This document shows positions 12,000 to 25,548 of a DNA stretch of 64,000 bases, piece after piece. Position numbers and translations under genes: made by a program. This DNA is from Erpobdella octoculata (taxonomy: Eukaryota; Annelida; Clitellata; Hirudinida; Erpobdellidae), in assembly GCA_963978895.1 (NCBI GenBank), contig OZ022238.1, positions 37,737,270 through 37,801,269 on the forward strand, read 5' to 3'. Position 1 is the first letter of the stretch; each line of letters starts with the position of its first letter. Below the pieces are notes generated by a model that was not told the DNA's origin, ran no database searches, and saw only the letters and a list, made by a program, of their open reading frames with translations.

Positions 12000-14080
12000 G
12001 CCCCTGCTTTCAGGAAGGGGCGTATTTAGTTACCCCTGCTACACTCTGTATTTGTTTTTGCCAATTTAATTTCTTCCATATTTTTGGTTCGCATCGCAAT
12101 GGTCCAACTTCTAACGCGTTAAAGCCAAAGCCAGTCGCAACTGGACTTGGTTATAATGGTGACACTGATTGGCTAATGTGTCTTATTTTAGTTTTTTAAA
12201 TAGTTATTTTAATGTTATTCTGATCTCGTTAGAATGACTGATAAACGAAAAGATTAACTAAAAAAATTTCAAAAAACCTCATTGGAAATGCTTCTGGTGC
12301 TTAGGTGCAGCCCACCGTGCCAAAATTGTCTGTCTTTGCTAAATCGTCAACATGGTAGACTTGACTCGATAGGAATTGCCTCAGACATCCAAATACTTTG
12401 TTAAAAATTTGTCAAAATTTAAAATTAAACATTTGTTATCGATACAGCTTTGAAGCGAACTATGGAAGTTGCACAAAACAAGTGAACAACTTATCATTCA
12501 TACGTTTTTTGTTGAGACATCTGAAGCTTTTTTTTGTCCCGGCGTTACGAGCAGCTCGCTCATAACATTTTTTTTCTTCGAGCTGATTAATTTTTCAAAA
12601 TCTAATAAAAGTGTTGCCTCAAAAGTTGTGCGATAGGTTTTGTGACGAGTTATAATATTAATTTAATAGAAATGTGGTTTGTGACTTTTACGTTTGTCGT
12701 TTGTTACATATATAATTTATAATTGGGTGGATAAATGTTGTTTCTTTATAAATGTTTACTAATGAAATTAAAATTATGTCTAGACAAAATTCATAATATA
12801 ATTTTTTAATATTTAAATAAGTTAGTATTGTTTTTGTTTAAAATATGAGCTTATGCAGAAAGAAGTGTTGCATAGGTATTGTTCTGTCTTTATGTATTTT
12901 TGTTATCTGGATGATATAGAATATATATATAATCGTTCAATCAATCAATCATAGAAATTTATATAGCATTTCATGATTGTACATCAGTGACAATTTTTGA
13001 ATCCAGATAACAAGAATAAATAAAGACAGCACATGTCTTTCTGCATGAGCTTATATAAACAACAGGTTCACAAAAAAACATCAATTTCTAATTAATGGTG
13101 AAACTTTTCTTGACATCAATAAAACAATATTAATTGATGAATTAATATTTCATAATTAAAGCATAATCACTTAGTTGCTCAGTTGCCAGACTTTTGTTTG
13201 TAAAGCATGTGCATTTTTTTATTTATTACTTCAGTATATGTTTACTTGGTTTTAGGACAAAATGTCTTGGTCAAAATTTCACAGAAGAATTGTTACTGCG
13301 ATTAGAAATCAGGTTTCTGATTTTTAGGGAGCCTATATATATAACTCTAAACAGACTTGCTCTACTTTTACTGATCTAGAACTGGTTAAGATTTTATAGG
13401 TATTATGCTGGCCAATTGAACTTTAGTCAATAGCAGACTCTAAGATTTATGTGCCTTGTTTACTTATTGTTTAAGACTGTCAAAATAAGTTGGCTGGCCA
13501 CACGTGGGCCATAATTTGGACATACATACTCTGAAGGGATATTTTATTTCACGCTTGTTTTAACATTAAAAACAAGTGTTACAGAAATGTTTCATGTATC
13601 AATACAATTAAATTTTGCAGAATTTCATGGCAATTTCCTACAATTCCCATTAATTCTTAGTGATTTGTGTGCAGTCTTATGATAGATAAATATGTTACCA
13701 TGATATTTTGATAAGATTAACAAATTTCTTTAAAATAATAAAATCTGTACCAATCGCCACGTCTTTTTTCTACATCATTCTATCTATGACATTTTGTTCG
13801 ATGATTGCTTATTCTGAATAAAAATAAATTATAACATTTTTCCCGACAATAAGTCATACAAAATTGAGCTATTCAATTGTTCCCATAGAGTGAATGCTTT
13901 TTCCAGGAGAAGAGAACAAGACTTGGTTTGGTGGGAGCAGCTGGCCACATAGCACTCTCCCGAACTCAATGCCCATGCATGCACGCACACTCATATGAAA
14001 ATAATACATGCTACTTGAAGAGAAAAATGAATTTTAGAGTAATTATGCTTATTTAGAATTATTTTCCATCCCAACTACAG
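12000..14080. other. upstream region of the RBM4-like gene
   Basis: AT-rich; apart from the inverted-repeat element at 12846-13053 nothing was recognised. The first exon(s) of the RBM4-like gene must lie here or further left, because the first exon seen starts with the last base of a codon; I could not place them. Confidence 0.5.
12846..13053. mobile_element. short inverted-repeat (MITE-like) element
   Basis: Arms of about 65 bp: GAGCTTATGCAGAAAG..CTGTCTTTATGTATTTTTGTTATCTGG at left and its inverted counterpart ending CTTTCTGCATGAGCTTAT at right, about 75 bp of internal sequence. Arms differ by several bases. No target duplication was convincing. Confidence 0.65.
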
Positions 14081-17000
14081 GTCTACAAAACTATTTGTGG
14101 GGAACATACCCAGGAACTGTAACTCGCAAAGTCTTAGAACACTGTTTGAAACAATGGGAAGAGTGTCTGAATGTGATGTTGTCAAGGATTATGCTTTTGT
14201 AGTAAGTCATTTTTATCTATTGTCTTTGTATTTACAGCATATTTTATTATGTAGTTTATTAATTTGTGTTCAATTTACCTGTGTTTGGAATGTCTTAATA
14301 ATCTTTAATATTAATTCATAGCATTATGTTAGTCCTGCTGATGCAGAAAAGGCTTTGAAGTTTTTAGATGGCACAAATTTTCAAGGGTGTAATCTCAGGA
14401 TTCAGGTGGAAAATTTTTTTTATTCATTAGTTATTATTTATTGCTAAGCTTTTTCGTGTCTGTATTGTTATTGTTAGCTAGGTTTTGAACTGTTAAAAAA
14501 AACAATAGTATGTTTTAAAAAAATGTGAAAGCATTTAAAGATGTTGTATTTAAAGGCATTTGACCCATATAATAAACATGCATAAATCTGACAAACAATT
14601 TCAAAATCCTTCTGGCTAATAAATAAAATATGTTAGTCAATTCAAATTTTTTTGACTTTATATAGTAGGTGTATATATGTCATGTCATTTAATTTTAAAC
14701 TCTTAAATAATCATTGCCACATTAAATGGCCATTAATTTACCACATAGAATAAAATTTAAATAATAAAAGTCGCGCTATTTTATTGATTGAATTATCTTT
14801 AATTGTGACAAAATGACAGACATTCCTGGTATAGTACAGGAAGTAATAAGTCTTTCTTTGGCTGGAATTTTATTATGAATTATGCCAGCTTTGGTTTCTT
14901 TTTGCACTATGTTTGTGGCTTAGTTAAGAGTCTCATTGAACTCACCAATGGTTCTTTGGCTCTGAATGCAGAAAGTCAGAGAAAAAAGGTTTTGAGAAAT
15001 CCTTTCCAGGATGTTGTAATATATAATTTTCTGACTTAGATTTAGATACATTTTGTGAGGTATAAACACGTTTATTAAAATTTAGTCCACTGATCGATGA
15101 CTGTTTATTGGGTGGCACGACCACTCGGAATTGGTTGCCTTGAAGAAACTGGAGTCAAGCTAGCAGGCGCTCGTAACATAGGAAATGTGCAGTAAAATGC
15201 ATGTGTCAAGCTAGCGGGCGCTCAGAAAAATTTAAAAAAAAAAAAAAAAGTATCGGTATTTATTAAGCAACTCAAAATAACTACGTTTCATTAATTTTTA
15301 TTATGAAAACCCCGAAATTTTCCTCAGAAAACCTATTTTAAATTTCTCCAAATGTAAACAAAATGACCGGTAATGTAGCGTTCGGCTTGGGCTTAATATC
15401 TCTGGTATAAACTAATTTTTTTTAAAAATAAAAATGACATTAAATAGTAAATATGGGCTATTAAAACATATTACAAATTCAAAACTGAAAACTCAACCAA
15501 AATGTATACCGATACTTTTTTTATTTTTTTTTTGAAATTTTTTTGAGCGCCTGCTAGCTTGACACATGCATTTTACTGCACATTTCTTATGTTACGAGCG
15601 CCTGCTAGCTTGACTCCAGTCTTGAAGAACAGAGTTATAATTTGAAGTTTTTTATTCATATTAGCATAATATAAAGTGATAATATTAATTGAATCAATTT
15701 ATTTGTATTATAATTTTACTTTCTCAGGTTTCTCATAGCAAAGTACGCTCCAAACCCGGGATGGGAGACAAAGATGTTTGTTACAGATGTGGGAAAGAAG
15801 GACATTGGTCTGAATTATTATTATTATTATTGTTATTATTACACTAATTTTAATCTGATTGATTACAATTTATTTTACCCATGAACTGGTCTTGTTTTAC
15901 TTTATTTTTTCAAAATTTTAATTGAAATGCTATACTTTCATTTTTTTGGGGGGCAAGACATTTTTTGTAACAGGGCAAGAATTAGTCTGTCAGCAGCTTG
16001 CCACGTCAATCCCCCAAACAATAGATCTAGACTAATCTAGAGTATAAAACTCTTGCATTTTAAAGCAAAAATTAGTTGTTCTATCTCTGAATCTGTAATA
16101 TACCTCATTAAGGTACTTATGAAAAAAATTATTATTGATGATTTTAGATTTATCGATCAACATATTAAATTCAACGGTTTTTGGTTTCCCAGAAATGTTT
16201 GGTGTTAGAGAGTTTTTTGAGGTGTTCTTTTAGCTTACGGAAGTATGCAAACAACACAGCATGCCACTTGGTTACCATACCTTGAATCCCCAGTCAGGGG
16301 GCAGGCTTTTATGGGCCCAAAAATTATGGTGACTCAATTTGTAAGGGTGGAATAATTTGTAATGAAGATTTATATTAGTCATTGTAATTCTACTTCCATA
16401 AATGAAAGAGACCCCCTTGGTCATCGACTATTTCTTGGAAAAATGTCGTATGACAGCCAAGCAATAGTCATATAACCCATAGGGGGGCACACACCATAGC
16501 CTGGCATTTGGAGTTGATAGCCCTAAGCTTGATAGGCCTTTGAACACACGACCTAATATTCATTAAATCTACTTGACATCATCTATATATATATAAAAGA
16601 ACATGTCCTGACTGACTGACTGACTGATAATCAACGCCGAGCTCAAACGCCTCATCCTAGGAACGTAAAATTTGGAACTTATATTACTTTTATTGCACAA
16701 GCATCCACTAAGAAAGGATTTTTGAAAATTTTGCTCCTGAGGGGAAGAAACTGGAAAACAAACTTTTTTCTAAAACAATGTATATCTCGAAAACCAAAAA
16801 TGAGGAGATTTTGAAATTTGGTATATGGATTCTTCTTGAAATATAAAAATATACGTGTTTCACCATTTCTTGAAATATAAAAATATACGTGTTTCACCAT
16901 TTTTTGAAAATTCGGTTTCCCGGACCTCAAATGTGGGTTGGAAAATTGGGTTATTTGGTTTTTAAAGTTGCTGCTACTCAAAAACTGTGAATGCTACAAA

Positions 17001-20000
17001 AGTAAAAATTAGTATTTAGTTTCTACTCTAAAAATAATGATATACGTGTTTCACCATTTTTTGAAAATTTGGTTTCCATGACTTCAAATGTGGGGTCAAA
17101 ATAAGGGTTATTTGATTTTAAAATAACTGCTACTCAAAAACTGTAAGTGCTACAGATGTGAAAATTAGTATTTTGAGGTTTTGTGCCGGTTAAAAGTAGA
17201 TGAGTTCAGTTTATCACCGGACGGACGGGCCAAGCCGTTATTTTAGGGTCTTCATACAGCTCTGCCCAAACCTTAAATCAAGGTGGGACGGGCCGAGATT
17301 TTTAACCAAGTATATAGACATTTTAGAAATTTTAGGGTGTTCAGACGGGCCGGGCTAAACCTGAAGTCAAGGTGGGACGGGCCGAAGTTTTTCATCAAGT
17401 ATATAGAACTTCTAGGCCTGTAAAAACGGGCCGGGCCCAAATTAGACGGGCCGTGCCGAGGCAGGAATTTTGGTTTTGAAACGGGCTGGGCCAAGTTGTC
17501 GACGGGCCGAGCCGACACCTATGGATGCACGGTTCAAATTCTCTAATTTCATGCGAGCGAAGCCGCTACGGGCACTGCTAGTTCAGAGATATTCAGCTTT
17601 CACTTTCTCGAGCTGTTGTTATGTTTTATTTTAATTGCTTATATTTTGTGCATCCACTTTAAGACGCTAAAAATATGTGTGATTTTTGTGCTCTTTAAGA
17701 ATTTACTTACTCATCTTGTAAATGTTTCATGTTCTGCATTTCACAGACCTTTGGTTTTGACGAGGGGGGACAAAGTCATTAGGCAAAATGGGATGGGGTT
17801 CATGGTCGGATTGGCTCCCCCTTGATCTGCCAGTGTATACACTGGCCAATCTTGATGGGTAGATGCAATTTGCAGGTGCTGTTTTCTAGTTGTTAATTAA
17901 AACATTAATATTTTGCATTAACCAGGTCTAAAGATTGCCATCTTGAGAGGTTAGTGTAAGTTCGAATTTCTCTGTTTCATTGTTAAGGTTATGTATTTAA
18001 TGTAATTCAAACTTTTATATATTACCAATTTTTAAATAATAATATTCAATTTCACAAATCCTCCCATATTTTGTAATTCGACAGCTTTAAATTTTTTTGT
18101 AAATTATTTTATGATGATTATAAGTATATAAATTAAAAAACATATAACACAGTTTTTTATATACTTGATATGTGAAGTATGTGATGATGGAAACTAGAAG
18201 AAGCTTTAGAACCAGTATTGTATAAAACAAGGTTTTTATTAGAAATTTTTGATTTGAAAAACTAGTTATCGTTATCTTTGAATGAATTTAAAACTGGTGG
18301 TTTATTTCTCTGAAGTAAATTTGTAATTTTTTAAATTGTATTATAAATTCTTTTAAATTTGTCCAATCGATCTGAAAATTTAACAGTTTAATAACCAAAT
18401 TTCATCTCTATTGGATGATTAGAAGTATGTTTTTAAGCATCACAAGATGACCAACATACGGCTCAAGTGAGCAAGCAAGCACGGTGAAATTAATATAAAG
18501 AATTTAAAAAGGTTCTCAAAACACATTTTTCTAGGCCTATAAGTCTGCTGACTCATGCCAGGGTAAAGATTGTAAAAAATGAAATTATGAAGGATTAAGC
18601 TGATTGGGGGTCCTGAGGCACTATCCCATTTGGGGCTTGGGTCAAAATTGTAGTTGATAACAGGGGGATGTAGAAATTTGCATACCATACTATATTATAA
18701 CAGTGAAGAATTAACAGTGTTGACGTAAGTACTCAAAAAATGTACTTAAGTATAAGTACCAAGTACTCTGTGTTAAATGTACTTTAAGTACAAGTACATA
18801 ATTTATTCTGTACTTAAGTACGAGTACAGATTTTTAAATTGTACTTAAGTACAAGTACATTGAAAATTTTTATTGATCAGAAAAAGATTGTTTCCACAGC
18901 ATAAAACCAAGTATTTATTAAAAAAACATCCCCAAAATGCCTTATTTTTATTTAAAAGAGCCAATGTTTAAAATATGTGTTGCTGAGTTTATTATGCCAA
19001 GGAGTTAGTATAAGCCCGCTTGACTGAATAGTCTGTCAACAGTAGCAGATAATGGAATGGTTGTGTTGAACTTGAAAAATACTTTTGCAACTGCTGGACG
19101 CCTAAATAAAATAAAAATTATAATTTCATATATCACAAAGTTGTAAATTAGAAAAAGAGCTTTCAAGATATCATTTATCAAATCAGAATGTTTTTTTTTA
19201 GTTGATTCATGTTATGTAATGGATCATTTAGGTACTGATATGCTTCCACTTTGTAAGTTGAATCATTACTTTCTGAATCTGGCTCATAAAACCGTTAGAA
19301 ATTGCCAGTTGATGCTGTCACAACCTCTATTTCTGAGTAAGTGTTTGTTTCAATCATACGATGGACTTTAACTACGAACAGTTCTTCAGCCATCTTACGA
19401 TGTGTCAATGGCAGCCAGCAAACTTTAAAGTATTAGTGTGACACAGCGGCATATCTGTAGATGACGAGTCTTGTCTTCGATGTCCCAGGATCACTGTCTC
19501 TGATGGTTCCAACTCTAATACGGTTGATTCAGCATACTCTTAAAATGCATTTACAATATTGCTTCCATTATCAGTCACAGCATGGTTTTCTGACATTTCG
19601 TCTAACCATATTTGCTAGGCAGATGAACTAGAGCTTGTATATAATCTCCATTGTCAGAAACTATTTCACTGAAATAAGTCCTCACAACTAAAAGGAAAAC
19701 TTGACTAACTTTGCTGTTATCGTTACGTTACAATAGATCGGCCATCTTGTAACAAACACTAAAAAATTAGAATGAAAAAGCAATATCTATGGAAAAAGCA
19801 TATCCTCGACAACAGGAAATGCTCGAGCATACAATCTGTTACATAAACACTTATTTTTAGGTTTACAAATTATAAATAATTTAAATAATTAGTTTTAAAA
19901 ACAAAAATAAAGCAAGTACTTAGCTACTTTTAAAATGTACTTACTCAGAAAGTACACTAAAATGTACTTAAGTACAAGTACTAAGTACACGCTCGGGAAA

Positions 20001-23000
20001 GGACTTAAGTACAATTACTCAGGTACACATATTGTACTTAGGTACATATGTACTTAAGTACTCGTCATCACTGAGAATTAAGAAAGAAAGATGTTTAAAA
20101 TAACAGTAGTTGTTCATGTTTGGTACCATAAAAAATAGCAAACTTTTCAGAAAATTACAAAGATAAAAATATTGTTAAAATTTTAAATTAAAAGTAATTG
20201 CACAATCTAAACTTACTCATGGATCTGCCATTGAATCCTCCTGAAAGAGATATATCTCCCTCTGGTTTGTGCTAAATAAACTCCATATTTGTTACAAACA
20301 AATCACAAAACGAATGCTGATATTTGCACTTGTAGAAATAAATTGCACAGACCTAATTTTGGCATCGTGGGCATTCTTTGAGCCACTGTAAAAGGATAAA
20401 TAAGTTAGTCCTATTGTTAGTGCTTGTGTTTTGTTGAAGATATTGGAAATTCTATTCCACTTAACGAATGCCGATCTGAAATGATAAGCTTCATTATACG
20501 CGCACCAACTTTTTTTTTTTAATCAGTAAACCGCCTTTTTGAAGGTTGAAAATTTTTGGTTGAAATATGCAATACATTCAAACATTTTAGTGAGATTTTT
20601 ACGACTTAATGAATTTTTCTAATTTGTTTGGATTATTTTAAATTATAAAATAAATTTTTATTTTATGGAAAGTTTATTTATTTATTCAGAGTTATTTATT
20701 AAAGAAACTTTTCTTGTAGGTTTTGGAATTTATGGGTTGTTGAAACTGAAATGCTTTTTAAAGTATGTTTACAAATGATGCAGGGAATCAAGAGGTTCGT
20801 ATGTACAAAGAGATGATGATAGGAGAAGAGAAAACAAGACAGTTCCCATGTTCATAGAACCTCACATAACAACACAGGAAAGGTATAATGTTTATGAGAG
20901 AAAACCAGAACTTCCCATCACCTTTTCTGGTTACTCGTTGGAATACACGACTCAGACACCTTTCCAGTCTTCACTCTACTCCAGAGAATTTGCCAGCGAC
21001 ACTCGAAATCCCAACTTCAATGGATCAACCAATCTTCTTTTCCAGAACACCTCTAATTCACTCTATACTCCATCTTCAAATCCTACTTTTCCTGATTCTT
21101 CTGCATATCCAGCTGCAGTCAACATAAGGTATGATGTAATTTGAATGAATGTCTCTGATAAAATAGAAAGTGTCATAGTATTCAACGTGTGGCATGGTGA
21201 AAGATACTGCAGAAAAAAAATTTTATTGCAGAAAGTTTTTAAATAAAAATTGCTGTAATGAAACATCTGGGGGGATGCCATGGTAGCAGGTACTGTATTT
21301 ATGGGGATATCCTTGATGGTGTAATCCTTAGAGCTACGGTCGCCTAGCACTGATTAGTTAAAGCAAGAATTACTTTTTTTGGAGAATACCAGAGTTGAAA
21401 CTACAGGCTGTTTTTAGATTCCAAATTTGAATACTAATTAATGATAGTGAGGGTCATGTCGTTAGATATTCCGAACACACAATAAGCATGTAAACAAAAG
21501 CTACTAAGAAAGACATAAGGGATGCTTGAATGACTGCAGACCTGTTACTACTTATTTCAGACTTATTTATAATGACCTTTTTTTGAACATGCTTCTTCTG
21601 TCTGACTACAACAGCTGCTCTGCTATTTTGTTAAATCTACACGTTGATGGGTGCGATGGATAGAAAATCTTTAATTATTCAAAAAGCGATTGTGAAAGTC
21701 ATTACAAAGGTACAAGTTGCATTTAGGACAGGGTTGGGATGGCATAACATTCAAAATTTTACATGGAGATGTAAAGCAGTTTTGGAAACAGTAAGGAATT
21801 GTCCTTGTTAATTGGAATTTTTTCTGTCACTTTTTATTGGTGTAAAATTATTTCTAGAATAATTAGTGCAGCTAGTGTTTTTGTAAGAATCTGTTATACA
21901 GGAAGCTTTAGCTAATCTGGCAACAGTTATTTCAAATTTTTGTTTAATAGTGCTGAAGACTCATTGTTTATAAATCCCACTTCAATCTATCTGTTCAATA
22001 CAGATTCGTGTTATTGCAACATACGTTTTATTTCTGGTGATTTTTTGCACCTAACACATTTACAATTCTTTAAATCTGGGATTTCTTAGGTTTGATAATG
22101 TTTTTCAAGTCAAAATTAAAGATTCCTGATTTTGTAGTTAACGTTTTATTAGGACATAACACACCGAAAACAAGCGTGCAGTAAAATTATTTGAGGATTT
22201 TTCATTCACATGGAGCAAAAGTTGTTATCTATTGTTGCAGTCTCATTGTTGAGATTTCCAACATGTTCACAATTTTGTTAAATATTCGCCTTATCCTGAA
22301 TTTGGTTAATCTGGGCATTAATTTTAATTTGTGGCAACAGAGGATTCAAATTAACCAAAGACTTCTTTATTTTTCACTGATATGTTAATGAAAAAATCAA
22401 TAAAAGTTGCTTTTGTTTGACTGTAATCGTCATAGCAACTACAAGGTGGTAACTAACAGATGTAACAAGGTGGGGTTGGGCTTTAATTAACTGTTGACAG
22501 ATATCCAAACCCAAACGATGCATTGGTGTTTCTTGCTATTAATACAAAATTCTTATAAAGTTTTGAGATTATAAAAACTGTGCTAATAAATATTTCTTAA
22601 GACAAATTATCTAGCAAATTACTTTAAAGTGTGGTATTTTATGATTTATAATGCTAATTCTAATTAATTTAAAATAGTATGCAGTAGTTGATTAAATTAA
22701 GTGTTTGTTAAATATGATTAAATTCTAATGATAGAGGTTAGAAGTTAAAATCTTAAATAAGTATTAAAATTTAAATATTAAATAAAATTTAAATTATTAA
22801 ATAGAGGTTAAAATTTGAATTATTAAATAGAGGTTAAAATTTGAATTATTAAATAGAGGTTAAAATACATTGTTTTCATCCTAGATATCCTGTTACTGGT
22901 AACAGTACATATCCTGCATCAGCTGGCATCATTGGATTTGATACTCCAAATCCTGCTTTTCCTGGTCTGACTGGAAGTAGATTTGTGGCTGGTTCGACCA

Positions 23001-23316
23001 ATTTGGTTTATCCACAGACTGATTCCATCTCTAGATCACCTGCTGACTACTATGCCCAGAGATTACGGTAAGTTTCTATTGTTGTCGCAGAAGCATTCTC
23101 GGCATTTTGTATTCACGGCAAAAAAATAAGTATTGTATGTACGTTTATTAAAGATAGATTATCGTTTCAGAACACCTGTTTATGGGATGGAAATTAATGG
23201 AGGGTAAGTTTCTCTAATTTAAATGTCAGATTTACAAAAATACAATTAGTTTTATATTTTTTTTTAAATTTTACAGAATTGATGTCTCGTCGTACCTGGA
23301 TGCACGAAGGTACTGA
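14081..23316 (+). CDS. RBM4/Lark-like RNA-binding protein (8 exons, 5' partial)
   Basis: Exons 14081-14201, 14322-14405, 15728-15807, 17926-17949, 20784-21128, 22885-23067, 23171-23203 and 23277-23316 join in frame (910 nt, about 303 aa) with GT-AG borders and stop TGA at 23314. The first two give one RRM: RNP2-like [10 protein letters not shown] and RNP1-like [10 protein letters not shown]. The third gives [20 protein letters not shown], a CCHC zinc knuckle completed by exon 4 (HW-SKDC). RRM plus [23 protein letters not shown] is the signature of the second half of RBM4/Lark, a splicing and translation regulator. The last exons give a Tyr/Ser/Asn/Pro-rich tail ending SSYLDARRY. Lark has two RRMs; only one is visible. 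The donor after exon 3 is GTCTGA, unusual but the only one that preserves the knuckle. Introns host a MITE, a Helitron and a hAT element. Confidence 0.88.
15148..15620. mobile_element. 473-bp TIR element with 9-bp TSD
   Basis: Terminal inverted repeats of roughly 85-100 bp beginning ACTGGAGTCAAGCTAGCAGG; the motif CAAGCTAGCRGGCGCTC occurs twice in each arm. Flanked by the perfect duplication CTTGAAGAA (15139-15147, 15621-15629). Long TIRs with a 9-bp duplication suggest a Mutator-like MITE. It sits in intron 2 of the RBM4-like gene. Confidence 0.9.
16582..17581 (+). mobile_element. complete non-autonomous Helitron, family B (1000 bp)
   Basis: Starts A|TCTATATATATATAAAAG and ends CGCTACGGGCACTGCTAG|T. 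A stem-loop (AGCGAAGCCGCT) lies about 15 bases before the CTAG. No target duplication, insertion between A and T, as expected for Helitrons. Inside are diverged ~140-bp tandem repeats (about 16840-17170, ACCATTTNTTGAAAATTNGG) and a GGGCCGGGC-rich stretch. It lies in intron 3 of the RBM4-like gene. An inverted copy is at 32051-33072. Confidence 0.88.
17755..17838. repeat. dispersed repeat, copy 2
   Basis: Second copy of the ~85-bp sequence at 9650-9732 (TTTTGACGAGGGGGGACAAA... GGATTGGCTCCCCCTTGATC). Here it is not followed by the GC-rich minisatellite. Confidence 0.7.
18715..20073 (-). mobile_element. hAT element with decayed transposase (hAT-1)
   Basis: Ends CAGTGTTGACGTAAGTACT and (reverse) CAGTGATGACGAGTACTT, flanked by the perfect 8-bp duplication AGAATTAA (18707-18714, 20074-20081). 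Both subterminal regions hold many copies of GTACTTAAGTAC. On minus near 19077-18970 the sequence reads [21 protein letters not shown], a hAT C-terminal dimerisation motif, followed by a stop; other segments ([15 protein letters not shown]) are also recognisable but broken. Located in intron 4 of the RBM4-like gene. Confidence 0.9.
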
Positions 23317-25540
23317 AACCCTCCCCATCTCCCTCCCTCCACCTTCCCCACTTTGCGTGTCTGCGTGTGCGTACGTTATGTGACAGCAGCACCTGTAAAG
23401 AGTAACACGAATTTCAGTTCGAGGACATTTCGTTAATGTATATGTTACCAATTTTTGCGAATGCATACTTACTGGCTTTGTTTTATTTTCAGTGTTGTGT
23501 ATATTGGTTTTATTAATGTTAGTACTTTAGCCTTTTTCATGGACGTTGTAGTTCGTGCTTTTGTAGATCATGTTCTTAAAACTGTTTAAATTTTAATTAT
23601 GATCAAGGTATGATATTAAAGTTCTTACTTTAGTGAGTATCAGCTTGTTCATATTTATCTCAACAGTTGTTGCATTTTTGTCAGTTTTTATTTTTAGTGA
23701 TTATTGATTTTTGCTTGACCTCAGACTTATAGTAAAATAAAATGGAGGTTTTGATATTTAATAATGTGCACAACTATCAAGTTGGTGTTCTCAAGAAACA
23801 CACAAGCATTGTTTCAGTCACAGCAGCAGCGATTTACGTTTTGTGCAGGTTTTTGCCACCAGAGGAATGTGATGACGCAAAAAAAATCATCTTTCAATAC
23901 TTATGAGTTTATTCGAATGTGATAAATTTTTTAGAATGTGGCAGACCTTTGTTTTAATAATAGCACAGTTATATACATATATATTTTTTAAATTCAATGT
24001 TATCATTACTAAGGATGAACTTTTATTTATTTTTATCTTATTGGTTGGTGTAGTAAATGTTTAATAAGAATTTCATACCAGAACGATTCCCTCAACATTT
24101 TCAGACATAGATAAGTTGAATGGACCAACTTTGATTGATTTCTTATTAGTTATTTATGCAGTAATTCAATTGCTCGTTAAAAACCCACACAAAATTACTT
24201 AGGAACCACCATTTTTGTCCCAGCAAATGATATTATGGTGCATTCCCATTAAGCTCATTTTTTAATTGTTCAGTAATCAAAATATGCTCTCTATAATAAA
24301 AAAAAGTGTCAAAGTAAACTGAAGACCTACACTCTTGTTAAAAAAAGACTCCATGAAAAGAATTTTCAGTTATTCTGCGTAGAGTTGATACATTCTATAA
24401 CATGGTTATGAGTTGGTGGCAATTGCATACACAGTAGGTGGACTACGGACCAATAAACTTTGTAGTCCATTTGAACAGTATAAGAGGATTTTTGTGTCTT
24501 TAAAGTCAAAAAATTGCATTCTTCAACAGCTTTTTGATATAACATGGGTCACTAAAGGTAAGATTATATAATGTGTTCAAAAGCAATCAGATCATATTAT
24601 TATCCACAACAAGATACTTATATACTACTATTTCAGTTTTAAAACTTCGAGCATATAAGACTAAACAATTTTAAAAGACTGGTGAAATTCCTTATACTTC
24701 GCAAGTTAAAAAAACAATGATTACAGCAATGAGCTCCAGTCATCTGTAACTGAATCCTATCAAGGTTTCAACTTCACAAGGGTCAAATAGGAAAAACATT
24801 TTATAACAATTTTTGCTTAATTTTCAAGTATTAATTTTAAGTTCATTTATAATTGTCTAAAAAAATGTTTGTATGAAGAGGCGAAGAGGTCAGACAGAAA
24901 AAAAAAGTTTGAACAGTCATTTAATCTAACAGTACACAGAGAACAAATAATTCAACTATGTTGTATATAAACAAGCAGCATTGGTTTGGCAAACATGCCA
25001 TAATACTTCAAGTTACTTGTGCTGATATTGTGATATGTGAAAGCATTAAATATAATATGCCACATGATTACAACTAAATCCGCTCGTAAGTGGCCAGCAT
25101 ATAATGGCTGATGACAAAATTAATTTATTTCAAATAAAAAGCTACTATTCTCAAAATGTATCTCCACTGAATTTATTTACTGAAACTGTTAGCAAACTTA
25201 TATCCTGATTTAATAAAGATAAGGATGAGCATGGTTTGGTGGGATAGATAGAATAAAGGTAAAATAATTTCGTAGAGACATAACAGGAATGCAAAAGGAA
25301 TTAATTAGTAATGAGTGGGATTTTAAATGAAAACATATCAGAACAGTGTATTAAATGTTTTAACAAAATATGTAGCTGTATGCCTCAAAATGAATACAAC
25401 ACACACAAACACACTAGGAAAATAGTGCTGAAACTTTATCAAAGTACAAAAATTATTATGACACTTGATTCAGAAAAATAAAAATAAATGAATGTTAAAT
25501 AATATTACTTCAAGCGTATTATAGTTTTGATGCAAAATGT
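23317..25540. other. intergenic region between convergent genes
   Basis: Presumptive 3' UTR of the RBM4-like gene followed by AT-rich sequence. I see no exon, RNA gene or element boundary in it. Confidence 0.5.
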
Positions 25541-25546
25541 TTTATT
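25541..25546 (-). terminator. poly(A) signal of the NIT2-like gene
   Basis: Minus-strand AATAAA begins two bases after the TGA stop (TGATCAATAAA), implying a very short 3' UTR. Confidence 0.6.
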
Positions 25547-25548
25547 GA

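Noticed and set aside
13194..13379. Possible first exon of the RBM4-like gene (ATG near 13194 or 13262)
   Set aside because: No donor in suitable phase and no RRM1-like residues; left unassigned.
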